A stretch of 64,000 bases of DNA from a bacterium M00.F.Ca.ET.205.01.1.1. Lineage in GTDB: Bacteria; Pseudomonadota; Alphaproteobacteria; Rhizobiales; Rhizobiaceae. Position 1 is the stretch's first letter. Every line of letters starts with the position of its first letter. Of this stretch, positions 38,599-48,300 are shown in pieces. The notes beneath the pieces were generated by a model. That model was not told the origin of the DNA, did not search any database, and saw only the letters and a list, made by a program, of their open reading frames with translations. The position numbers were made by a program, and so were the translations under genes. The stretch is taken from contig SRUQ01000008.1 of NCBI GenBank assembly GCA_004791255.1, forward strand, positions 265,484-329,483. The letters run 5' to 3'.

Positions 38599-41500
38599 TC
38601 ACCCGTCGCGAGTATGCCCGGGAACGACCATCTCGACATCTACCATTTTCGTGCGGGCCTGCCGTCGGATCTTTTCCAAACTCTGGATGTCAACATTTCG
38701 ATTGGCATCGATGAACTCGCACAGGCGCCGAACTACAGAATCAAAGTCGCCCGCACGATCAGCAAGCGTCAAGTATTCGATCAGGTCCGCAGGTATCCGG
38801 GAGCGCCGTAGCGTCGACGTGATCTGGCCGAAGAACCCCTGTCGCCCGGGGTCGTATCGATCTGGTGAAAGCTCCTGCCCAACCACCTGTTGCCAAGTTT
38901 CAGGCAAGCAGGCGTTGAGCAAATAGGCGAACGGCACGATCCACTCAGGCTGCCTGACGGAACAGTAGTGTCGCGCGAAACGCTGAACTCGGCCGCGGTC
39001 ACCCCAGGTCGCGATCGCGCTCAGCAGGGTTGTCGCCTCAGCGATGACGTCGCGGTCCTTGAGTATCTGGCTTGGGACCTCCGCCAACGAGCCGCGCTCG
39101 ATAGCGTCTCTATGCTCGGTTGTAAGAGCGCGGAATTTGTCGGAAGCTCCGCTTCCGCGCGAAACGCTGTCGCCCGCCCAGTGGACGAGAATGGCATATT
39201 CGGCAAATGAGATTCCGGCCAGTATGCGATCCTTTTCCGCCTTTGCCCAAATCGTCAGCGCAGTGCCCTGGGTTTCGAAACCGACCTGCAGCAGGAATCG
39301 TAGCGAGCATTCCCGCATACGGCCCTGGCCGGACGCGCTGGCGAGCGAATCGCCGAGGCGCCATTCTATGTGGGCGAAAAGCGTGGGGTCGTAGAGCCCT
39401 GCGGTGATCAACGACTGCGTCAGCGCATGCCAGTTGTCATTGCCGCGGCTGCTGTATAGCGAATCGATCAACGCAGGATAGCGTTTGGCCCAATACTCTG
39501 GCGGGCGTTCGCCGGCAAGCGAGAGCTGGGCTACGTAGAATGCGAATTGGGTGAGATCGAACTGGGCCGAGGGGATCACCAGAGCGGCTGGGTCGAGGCG
39601 CGACCAAAATCCGCATTTGATCTGGATTGCCTGCCAAGCACTCTGCTGCCCAACATCGTCAGACGAGGCCGGCCTGTCGCGCTGGGCCAGAAGCTGTACA
39701 CGCGGCTCGATCCTTCTGTCGTTTATGCCGCGCAGGCCGCTGCCGGTGCGACGGAGATGCTCCCACAAGAGATCATCCGGGAGTTGACTCATATGGTCGA
39801 ATTCGAGCGATCGTTTGCCGAACTTCGCTTGAATCAGATTCCAGGCTGGGGAACCGGTTTCGAAATCCTGGATGTCGGCCACCAACTCGGAGAGGTAATT
39901 GTGAAGGCTCCCATCCGAGTAGATTTCCTCTTTGTCGCCCCGCAGCAGGACATAGTATACGTGCTCGACGGGATCACGGTCGGCGTAGTACGCAATCAGC
40001 GCCTCGACCACCCGGTCGAACCTGTCCGGATCGCGGCGGCGCATCAGCGGGAGCGTGCGCGCCCTGAGTTCCCTACGGTGACGAATGCTGTCACCTCCGG
40101 GCTGTCCTTCGACGAGCCATGTCTCACGGGACAAGAGATCAAAAGCCACCTCTGCTTCCGACGCATCAAGCCCGCAGACCGGCGCCAGCACGTCCCGCGC
40201 CATTTGGCGCGTGACGCTGCGCGCAATCAGCCCTGGCCATGCAAGCTTGCGGGCTCGTTCGTCGCGGACATGGTCCAGGATGCGCCGCTCATAGAGTGCG
40301 GCGACGAACTTGTCGTCGGCGCTTTCGCCCAGCCGGACAATGTCGTCGACGACGGTCGCTCGCATGTCGGGCTTCGTGTCGCGCACCATCTCGACCGCTA
40401 CTCGCAGGCTGAGCGGCTCCCGGCGGCTGTCGGGATCCTTCTTGCGCCCTGCAATCCGCCGCGACCAGCTTTCATTCCATTCATTGGGGAGCAGGTCTTT
40501 GCCTAACTGCTCGACCATGCTCCGCGCGTCGTCTACAGAGAGCGGTTGTAGCTTCAGCGGGGTGACCTCAAACGCATCGCCGATCGAAAGCTGGTCGACG
40601 CCAGACCTTCCCGCGGCAACCACGCAGAATTCGACAAATGGATCCTCCGCATCGGCGCCCAGGGTACGCAGTAAGATGAGGACGCCCTCCGTCGCTGCGG
40701 GGTCGGACTCCACGATCTCCAGCGTGTCGAGCACCAGCAGGAACGTCGCGGCGCCGTTCAACCTGAGCGCAGTTCTGGTGATGCTGCGAAACGTCTTGCA
40801 CCATTGCCTTAGGTCGCCGGTCGCCCGGCCCATGAGCGACTGCCGCATTTGTTCGCTCAATTGATGGAGAGGCTGCTCAGCGTCCGGATACTGGAAGGAC
40901 AGCTGACGGCAGATTTCCAGCAGCATCAAGCCAGCGCCCCGGGGCTGGACATCCGAGCGGTCGAAGTCGAGATACGCGAACGGAAATTGCTGCTGGGAAA
41001 GCGTCGCATGATCGTACAGAAACTTCGCCACTAGCGCCGTCTTGCCCAGGCCGCCGCGCGCGACAAGAGAAAGCAGCCTCGGCTTGCTGCGGGTTACGCG
41101 ATGAAAGCCGCGGCTGGCCGATTCCAGGACAGAGTGTGAAGCCAGCACATCGACAACGCTGCGCAAAATGCGCAGCTCCTCGGCCCGCCCGACGAACCGG
41201 CCTCCTACGCTCGTGGGCCCCTTGGCCGGATCTACCCCGATCAGAATGCCGAGCGGGGTCAGGATTTCCGCCAGGCCGGCACGTCGCCGGCATTCTGCCA
41301 GCGAGGGGACCGAGGGCGAGATGTTCATGACGCCCTCGAGTTCTTCGCGGGCGGCCGTGATCGCACGGCGCTGATTGGCCAAGAGCGCATCCGAGACGCT
41401 GCGTCCGCGGAGGAATTCGCGCAGATACGTGTCGGCGAGTTTCTCGAGCTCGGCGTTCGGGGTCGACAGGGTGGCGCGGTCGTCGGCCTCGTACTCACCA

Positions 41501-41973
41501 AGCAAGCGAGGCAGCGCGGACGTCGCGTCGACCGAATTCAGCACTCGCTGTCGCTCGGCATTCAAAAGACGCAGGTGTTTGGCGCCCGAAGCAGAAACAA
41601 GAACCGACTGGCGCAGCAGCCATGCTCGCGTCCCGACGTCAGGTTTTAGTGCGTCGAGGTGGTAATTGTAGCTGATGGCCGCACGCAGCACCGACCCAGA
41701 AATATCAAGCGGGGGTGTCGTGGCATCGGCAGGCGTGGACCGGGCCGCCGCCTCGAGCGCCGGCAAGTCGGGACCGCTTTTCTGCGCCCCGAACCCCGAC
41801 ACGTCCGAGCCTGGTCGTGCCGGCTCGACCGATGATAGGTTGGGACCGGTCCACGCCGCGTCGAACCGCACGATCGCCTCCAGAGCAGTCTTTCCCACCG
41901 CTTTCTCCAACTGGTCGCGAATATCCGACCTTGCGAGGAGATTGGTCAGATAGTCGGCGGAGAGGCTTTTCAT
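38599..41973 (-). CDS. STAND-like P-loop NTPase with long helical C-terminus (protease operon gene D)
   Basis: An 1124-residue cytoplasmic protein. Residues 1-45 (SADYLTNLLARSDIRDQLEK) look like a small helical adaptor domain, and 90-250 are helical. RFVGRAEELRIL at 259-270 marks the start of the NTPase module as in AAA_16/STAND proteins; Walker A is ARGGLGKT with Lys311, and Walker B is TFLLVLDTLE near 420. From about 560 to the end it is helical, probably a repeat-type sensor. ATG 41973 overlaps the stop of gene C (ATGA). No protease motif is present, so it is best seen as the signalling or sensing NTPase of the operon. Confidence 0.85.
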   Translation of the reverse strand: MKSLSADYLTNLLARSDIRDQLEKAVGKTALEAIVRFDAAWTGPNLSSVEPARPGSDVSGFGAQKSGPDLPALEAAARSTPADATTPPLDISGSVLRAAISYNYHLDALKPDVGTRAWLLRQSVLVSASGAKHLRLLNAERQRVLNSVDATSALPRLLGEYEADDRATLSTPNAELEKLADTYLREFLRGRSVSDALLANQRRAITAAREELEGVMNISPSVPSLAECRRRAGLAEILTPLGILIGVDPAKGPTSVGGRFVGRAEELRILRSVVDVLASHSVLESASRGFHRVTRSKPRLLSLVARGGLGKTALVAKFLYDHATLSQQQFPFAYLDFDRSDVQPRGAGLMLLEICRQLSFQYPDAEQPLHQLSEQMRQSLMGRATGDLRQWCKTFRSITRTALRLNGAATFLLVLDTLEIVESDPAATEGVLILLRTLGADAEDPFVEFCVVAAGRSGVDQLSIGDAFEVTPLKLQPLSVDDARSMVEQLGKDLLPNEWNESWSRRIAGRKKDPDSRREPLSLRVAVEMVRDTKPDMRATVVDDIVRLGESADDKFVAALYERRILDHVRDERARKLAWPGLIARSVTRQMARDVLAPVCGLDASEAEVAFDLLSRETWLVEGQPGGDSIRHRRELRARTLPLMRRRDPDRFDRVVEALIAYYADRDPVEHVYYVLLRGDKEEIYSDGSLHNYLSELVADIQDFETGSPAWNLIQAKFGKRSLEFDHMSQLPDDLLWEHLRRTGSGLRGINDRRIEPRVQLLAQRDRPASSDDVGQQSAWQAIQIKCGFWSRLDPAALVIPSAQFDLTQFAFYVAQLSLAGERPPEYWAKRYPALIDSLYSSRGNDNWHALTQSLITAGLYDPTLFAHIEWRLGDSLASASGQGRMRECSLRFLLQVGFETQGTALTIWAKAEKDRILAGISFAEYAILVHWAGDSVSRGSGASDKFRALTTEHRDAIERGSLAEVPSQILKDRDVIAEATTLLSAIATWGDRGRVQRFARHYCSVRQPEWIVPFAYLLNACLPETWQQVVGQELSPDRYDPGRQGFFGQITSTLRRSRIPADLIEYLTLADRAGDFDSVVRRLCEFIDANRNVDIQSLEKIRRQARTKMVDVEMVVPGHTRDG

Positions 41974-44129
41974 AACTTGTGCCCGCTGCTCTGGTAGGCG
42001 CCGGCAATGAGATTTGCCAGAATCTGCTGACAAACGCTCAGCGGCGTGTGGTCAAGATTGCCCTTTGCGTGTTCGCCCTGCAGAACGCCGGGCACCAGCA
42101 GCAGTACGCCCGATGCAAGGGCGAGCGGATCCTGCAGGATGCCGGCCTCGTCAAAAGCGGCTTGAAATGTGGCCGAGATATGCTGGACTAGCACGTCGGC
42201 GGGAGAAAACGTCTCGACGGACATGTCTTGCGAGGTCAGGAACTCTGGAACGGCTCCTAGGAATAACCACTGGAGCTCGGCGCGCACGTCCGTCACCGCA
42301 CCCTCATCAATGTCGGCGCCGATAAGGCCGGCTGTGAACTTGCGGACCTGAGATGACAGCGGACGCTGGTCGAGATCGTCCAACAGAATCCAAGTTTTCG
42401 CCCATTTCACGGACGACACCATCACCGGGGGATTCGCGTTTGCGATGGCGAGATCCTCTTGTGTGTTGGGACGATCGAGCGCGATGTTGTCCTGAACAAT
42501 TCGCTTCAAGACTTCGGTCGTGTTGACCGTGGTCGTGCGGTGCGCGGCGAGCTGCTTGGCAAACCACTCCGGCATCTCCTGGGATTCCCAGCGATCGACC
42601 TTGTCCCCGTCCTTGGCGTCTTTTGGCAAGTCAACGCCGGGCCTTGGCGGGAAGGCGCCAAGGTCTTCCTTCGACATCCCGAATCCGGCTGCGAGCACAA
42701 GCACGAAGTCCTCGAGAGTTTCGGGAATGAGCTCGGTGTCGCCGCCCAACACAATAATATTCTGCTTTCCATCGGCCGCCAGAAAGGTCCGCACGATGTC
42801 GGCCGTGAACGACTTTCCGGCACCTTTCTGTGGCGCATCGGCAACATAGACCCTGTTGCTGCGGCTCCTTGTCAGGGGCGATGGACCTGTCGCGTTGTCG
42901 AGCCACGTCTGAAGCTTGTCCCTGCCCAGCACCGGAACCAAGGCACTTCCGGGCCGTGTCACGCGCCAGATCGATTTTGCCGCTCCCTGCACGGAGTTGA
43001 TCGGAAGATGCGTGAGGACCTTCGGATGGATTGCATCGATGCGGACGGCCAGATTTCCCTTCAGTACGCCGGCAGGCCTGTATGCAGCGCTGTGAATGCC
43101 GATAAGTTCCATCCGGCTGTTCAGACAGGGGGCGCCAGAAGAGCCCTCGTCAGTTTCCAACTCGTAGATCACACGGGTGTTTGGATCCCAATGGCCGAGT
43201 ATCCTGCCGAATGCGTGCTGCATTGACATGCCTTGCGGATGCTGCGGCATGACGACCTGGCTCTCGACTGCGTAGGCCGGCGGCGCAGGCGTATCCACGG
43301 CGAACCAGCCACGTCGCGCCCTGGAGCCGCCGCTGACGGGGAGGTTTCCGACAGCTTCGTCCAGCCTGATCAGCCCGAAATCAAGATCGGTTGCCAGCTG
43401 CGCGAGCTCTGCGTCGTTCAGCGCCGCCACGGTGCCCGCCCATGGAACGGGCGAGCTTTGTGCAACCAGCCAATTGGTTGGGTGCAATCCAACCACGCGC
43501 ACGCCATGGAGATTGGCGAGGTCGGCCGTGCCCTGAATCGGATCACCCGCCCAATAGTCGAAAACGACCTTAAACGATTGAGGCACTTGGGCGGATCGAC
43601 CTGATGAAAGCAGCGGGTCGAAGGTGTGCAGAGCCGTCAAGATTAGGTCGGGGCCCACGAGAAAGGCGGTCCCGCTTGTCGAGACAGCCTGACCCTGGGC
43701 ATTGAGGAATGTTCCCACCACAATGGCCACCCGTGGGCGGACCTTGGTGAACAGCTCTGAAAGTCCTCGATCGGTGATGAAATGACTGCGTTTCTTCAGC
43801 AGCGCCTGGAGGGCGTTTGGCGGCGCGGCCGGCATTCGAACCGATCGCGCCAATGCCGCAATCCTTTCCTGGTGATCCCCCGACCATGAGATTTCGAAGA
43901 AGAGCCTCTCGGCGAGATCGCACGCAAGTCCCCTTTCGTTGAATTCATGAAGGAGCGCCCGAAACAGGGCAAGCACGGGGTCAGCCTGCCCGGCGGACTT
44001 CTCCTTCACCAACGCCTCGTAGTCCGGAACAATCTCGAAGGCGCGCACCTCCCGTTCAAGACGGCTCGGCGCGACGTCACGCGCGCACGCAGCGGCAAAG
44101 ATGTCCAGTTCTGCTGGCGTCAGCTTCAT
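41970..44129 (-). CDS. Trypsin-like serine protease fused to P-loop ATPase (protease operon gene C)
   Basis: A 719-residue protein without signal peptide. Residues 1-95 (MKLTPAELDIFAAACARDVA..., then LHEFNERGLACDLAERLFFE) resemble an effector-associated death-like helical domain; this is tentative. A trypsin-like domain covers about 130-375 with His168 (LTALHTF), Asp250 (TDLDFGLIRLD) and Ser331 (DEGSSGAPC), the complete triad. A P-loop domain follows: APQKGAGKS (Lys439) and a Walker B-like WILLDDLDQ near 600. It starts 31 bases after gene B and overlaps gene D by four bases. The combination suggests NTP-controlled proteolysis. Confidence 0.87.
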   Translation of the reverse strand: MKLTPAELDIFAAACARDVAPSRLEREVRAFEIVPDYEALVKEKSAGQADPVLALFRALLHEFNERGLACDLAERLFFEISWSGDHQERIAALARSVRMPAAPPNALQALLKKRSHFITDRGLSELFTKVRPRVAIVVGTFLNAQGQAVSTSGTAFLVGPDLILTALHTFDPLLSSGRSAQVPQSFKVVFDYWAGDPIQGTADLANLHGVRVVGLHPTNWLVAQSSPVPWAGTVAALNDAELAQLATDLDFGLIRLDEAVGNLPVSGGSRARRGWFAVDTPAPPAYAVESQVVMPQHPQGMSMQHAFGRILGHWDPNTRVIYELETDEGSSGAPCLNSRMELIGIHSAAYRPAGVLKGNLAVRIDAIHPKVLTHLPINSVQGAAKSIWRVTRPGSALVPVLGRDKLQTWLDNATGPSPLTRSRSNRVYVADAPQKGAGKSFTADIVRTFLAADGKQNIIVLGGDTELIPETLEDFVLVLAAGFGMSKEDLGAFPPRPGVDLPKDAKDGDKVDRWESQEMPEWFAKQLAAHRTTTVNTTEVLKRIVQDNIALDRPNTQEDLAIANANPPVMVSSVKWAKTWILLDDLDQRPLSSQVRKFTAGLIGADIDEGAVTDVRAELQWLFLGAVPEFLTSQDMSVETFSPADVLVQHISATFQAAFDEAGILQDPLALASGVLLLVPGVLQGEHAKGNLDHTPLSVCQQILANLIAGAYQSSGHKL

Positions 44130-44160
44130 TTTCGCAGTCTCGAGGCAAGACGCTGGCTTT

Positions 44161-45339
44161 TCATGGCCGCGGCAGCAGCTTGCCCAGTTCGGGGTGGTTC
44201 ACGATGTCATCCGCCGGGATGGCGCGGTTGCCGGACTTGGAGTCTCCCCAGTAGTGCAGCGCACGGACGTCCGGCGCGGCAAAGCCGACGACGGCGGCCC
44301 CCGAATAGCCGCCGACCGTGGAGGCGTCGTGGACGATATGCGTCTGTTCCGGGGATACCGGGTCCATCAACTCGCCGAAACTCACGCGCTTGCGCTCGTC
44401 CGGGCGGCCGAACACCGCCATGATGTCGTCGGGCACGCTCTCCAGATAGCCGGGGTGGCCGACGATATAGAGCCGGTCGATGTCGAATACATCGGCGCGA
44501 GATACGGCAAGGGAAGACGGGCCGGCGCCATGCACGCGTTCGACGCGCAGCAGCGCCGCATCGACAGGATCGGAATCGGCAGCCACGAACGGCACGTCGA
44601 CGATTCGGTAGACAATCTGCCTTGCCGCGCCGTTGTCGAAGGCGAAGTCGAGAAGCACCTCGTAATCACCCTTCATGCGGGCCTTGTTCGTGCCGGGGAA
44701 ACGCCGCGCGATGCGTACGCCACCGTCAGGCGGGAACAGCACGTGGCGGTTGGTCAGCGCCAGATCAGGGCCGACCAGGAATGCAGTGCCCTGCACCCAG
44801 GGCGGCCGGTTGGCGATGAGCTTGTCGGTAACTTGCACGGCGGCAGTTGCCGAAGTGACCGTCCAAAGATTCTTGAAATGCTCATCGGCGAGCAGTTTCC
44901 ACAGACCGGCCTCCGGGTAGAGGCCGATGTCCTCCAACCCCTCCGACAGCACCCTGACCGCAGGGCGGCCGCGCACATGGATCACCGCCTCCAGAGCGAT
45001 CGCCTCGGATTGGTTGAGTGCTCCGTCGGACGCTCCGTCGAGCTTCAGAAGCGCCCGGTTGGCGCTGGCGACGATGGTACGGGCGATCCCTTCCGCCTCC
45101 GCGGGCCCGATAGGTCGGCCTTCCTGGACACGCGAGGCCATCAGTCGTTTGGTGATGGCTTGGACGTCGCGGTCAGCGGGACCTCCGCGGGACGCGCCAC
45201 TCGACTCCGTGCCAGTGCTTTCGAGACTACCCATCGGTTTCGCCACACCACCGGCCTCAAGCTGGCCCGAGGCGCGCCCAAGGATCTTGTGTACGCGGCT
45301 CGCTGTATGCTCAAGCCGCAGCCTGTCGATATCGCTCAT
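44161..45339 (-). CDS. Trypsin-like serine protease (protease operon gene B)
   Basis: A 392-residue cytoplasmic protein. The N-terminal 170 residues are helical and unassigned. The protease domain (about 178-390) has His199 in LTNRHVLF, Asp260 in DPVDAALLRVE and Ser346 in STVGGYSGAAV. ATG 45339 lies in the ATGA overlap with gene A, indicating coupling. The N-terminal part has EALAL-type helices resembling the start of gene A (both contain a leucine-rich stretch followed by ALEAVI/LEAII), so A and B may share an adaptor domain. Substrate unknown; a relay with A or C is likely. Confidence 0.87.
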   Translation of the reverse strand: MSDIDRLRLEHTASRVHKILGRASGQLEAGGVAKPMGSLESTGTESSGASRGGPADRDVQAITKRLMASRVQEGRPIGPAEAEGIARTIVASANRALLKLDGASDGALNQSEAIALEAVIHVRGRPAVRVLSEGLEDIGLYPEAGLWKLLADEHFKNLWTVTSATAAVQVTDKLIANRPPWVQGTAFLVGPDLALTNRHVLFPPDGGVRIARRFPGTNKARMKGDYEVLLDFAFDNGAARQIVYRIVDVPFVAADSDPVDAALLRVERVHGAGPSSLAVSRADVFDIDRLYIVGHPGYLESVPDDIMAVFGRPDERKRVSFGELMDPVSPEQTHIVHDASTVGGYSGAAVVGFAAPDVRALHYWGDSKSGNRAIPADDIVNHPELGKLLPRP

Positions 45340-48300
45340 AGCCGCCCTCCCGTGCCGGTGGTCCGTTTCACGGACGGCCCCAACTGTGTCCGCAAGCCCC
45401 TGGAGATCCGCGCCGGTGGCATGGCTTCCAGACTGCCCTCGCGGGAACGCGCCACGCGGGCACGGTCTAGCCCCATGCAGGCAAGCTCCAGCAAGCCCTG
45501 CTTGTCGCTCAACAGCGGGGCCACCGCCTCGAGCTGGCCGAAGGCTCCGGTCTCCGACAGCAGATCCCGCACCTGATCCGCCGTCGAGCGAGCGCCGGCC
45601 GCTTCGGGTGCACCCGCGAAGTCGGGCGCGCGGCGCAGAAGCGCTTCGGCGTTGACTATCCCTGCCCCATACTCGTCCGTGTCGAACCCGGGCGGTACGT
45701 GGGCGCTTCGTTGCACAGTCGCCTTGAACACAGACTGCAACTTCGTTCCGGGCTTGAGGTTCTGAACAAGCTGGTCGCGCCCATGGTGGGCAAGCCAGCA
45801 CGCGGCGACGCCAGCCAGGTGAGCGACCGCGTACGATGTTCCCTCGCCGCCGCCCACCTTGCCGGCATTGGTCGGATCGCGCGCGTCAGCGCGCAGCACC
45901 AGCTCTGCTGGGCCGGAGATATCGACGACCTGGCCGTGGCTCGAGCCTTTCCAGGGCAGCATCTTCTCATTGATGCCGCCAACCGCCACGACCTCGTCAT
46001 AGCGCGCCGGCCAGACGACCGTCCCGACGCAGTTGCCGGCTGCTGCGAGGACGATGATGTTGGCGTCCACCGCCTTACGGACCGCGGCTTGCAATGCCGA
46101 ACCAAAAAGCCCGCCCAGGCTCATGGTAATCACATGCGCTCCCTGCAGCCTGGCATGGTTGATCGCCTGGGCCACGCGGCTCTGGTCGATCACGACGACG
46201 GAGGTGATGGCGCGGATCGGTATCAGGGTGGCTTCCGGCGCGCTGCCACTCATCGCGCCAGCCTCGGGACTGGCGATCACGCTGCCAGTCGAGGTGCCGT
46301 GACCGACATTGCCAGAGCCCTTCATTGGATCGACGGGTGGTTTGCCGGGTTCGATAAAATTGGCCGAGCGCTTGTCCTTGTCGACTTTCGTGGGCATTTC
46401 GGCGTGGGTCGGCACCACGCCGGTGTCCGGCTGGAACACGAGGATGCCCTTGCCGGCGCGCGGGCGCCCCAGGGCCTGCGAGAATGCCCAGGCTTGGCGA
46501 ACATTGGTCTTGTTGAGTGCCCAGTCCGGGTCTAGCGGAGCGTCGCCCTTCTCGTCTACCCAACACCAGAAGGCAAAATTCGCACTTTCGGCGGTGCCAT
46601 CCTCCGGCGGCGCCGAGCCAACGGCGAAATAGTTGGCCGACAGGTCCGGCTCCACCGTATCGCTACCGAGCAGATGGTTGAGGTGGCGAGCGACGTCGAA
46701 CAGGTCCGAGCGATCGGTGGCGACCACGCCCGGGATGGTGATGAGACGGAAGCGGTCGAGTTGAGGATCGGCAGCGAACAGCGGCCCGACCTCGACGTCG
46801 AGGTTGAGCGCTCGGCTGACCTCAGCGCGAATGGTGCTGTCGGTCATTGGGGTCGACAGGGTGACGACGAGCCGAATGTCGTCGGCGGAGGGCTTTTGGC
46901 TCTTCTGCACGTCGTCCCAAAAGGCCACAATATCCGCGATGTCGGCGCCCGCAGGCGGAGGTGCCGCGGCCGGGCCTTCGCTGGCCGCCGGCCTAGCGGC
47001 GACCCCGGCCGACGCCATGATGCCGGCGCCCTCGGCGGTGGTGAACTGGTCCGTATCTCGGATCTTGCGGGCGAAATCGACCCCTGCGAGTTCCTCGATT
47101 TCGGCGATCGGACGCATGTACTTGACCCACTTGTCGGGAACCACCAACTCGGTGTCGATGCTCGACAGGTCCTGTTCCAGTGTGAAGCCGTAGCTCTGCA
47201 GCCGGCCCTCGGTGCTCGCGACAATCAGCTTCCAGAACTTTCGAGGGATCTTGATCGCGATCTCGCCCTCCGTGTCGACGCCGCGAAAGATCGGATCGTC
47301 CCCGGCGAGAACAGGTCCGCCGAAGACCGCCAGGTTCTCGGTTCGCGCGCTCTTCAGCACCAGGTTTTCAAGCGCGCCCCAATTGTCGGCCTCCTCGTCT
47401 GGCCGATTGAAACGGGCTGTCTGCGGGGAGCAGTTGGTGACATGAAACGTGTCGCCATTGGCGTTCTGCATCTCGGCGTAGGTGTCGCCCCAGGCGACAT
47501 CCTCCCGCCGCACGATATGACCCTTGTCGAAGGCCTTGCGGTCCTTGTTGTAGAACTTGTCCGGCAGTTGCTCGTTGTCGAGGATCCGCCCATCGCCGAA
47601 CCATTTCTCGCTATCGTCCTTGCCCATGCCGCCGAGGCCCTTGCGGCCATAGCCTGCTTGTGGCCGATTGCCCGGCCTCTTCCTGGCGGGATCGGCGCTG
47701 ACATTTGCCGCCGCAAAAAGGGCCAGCCGTCGCGCCTTGTGCATCACCACTGAGAAGTGATGGTAGGAGATTTCGTGGCTGCCGTCCGCCATACGGACCA
47801 GTTCGTCCGGGCGTCGCGGCTTCGGCATGGGTACGGAGACTCCAAGGAATCTCGGATCATAGCCTTTGCGTGTCGAATAGTCGGTCTCGTGCACCGGCTC
47901 GACGGCGCGCTCGACGATAGCCGTCGCGGCAGCGTCGGATCGTTGCGTGGTCACGGACGCGGCACCGAGTTGCGCCTGGCCGAGGCGGACCGTGATTTCG
48001 AGCGGTATAGTGATGCGCATTTCTCCGCCATTCGCGGCCATTGCATTTCCTCCTGAGCCAGATGATGGGGATGCGTCCGCAACGATAGGCCTAGTCGAGA
48101 TATCGACGGGCTCGGGCCAGGCCGAGCCGGCGGACACTTGGCGCCAGGCGTCGTCCCATGCAGTCGCCCTGCGCGTGACCGGGCCTGCGAAGGTCACGCC
48201 CGTGTCGATGACGCGCCCGTCGGCGGCCAGGGCACCCGCTGGAACGCAATAGTTTGCGACGGCGTAACGCCCACCGAAGTGGAGACCGAGCACATCGCCG

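Noticed and set aside
44101..45576. 491-codon plus-strand open frame
   Set aside because: Antisense to genes A and B of the protease operon; composition is that of a shadow frame.
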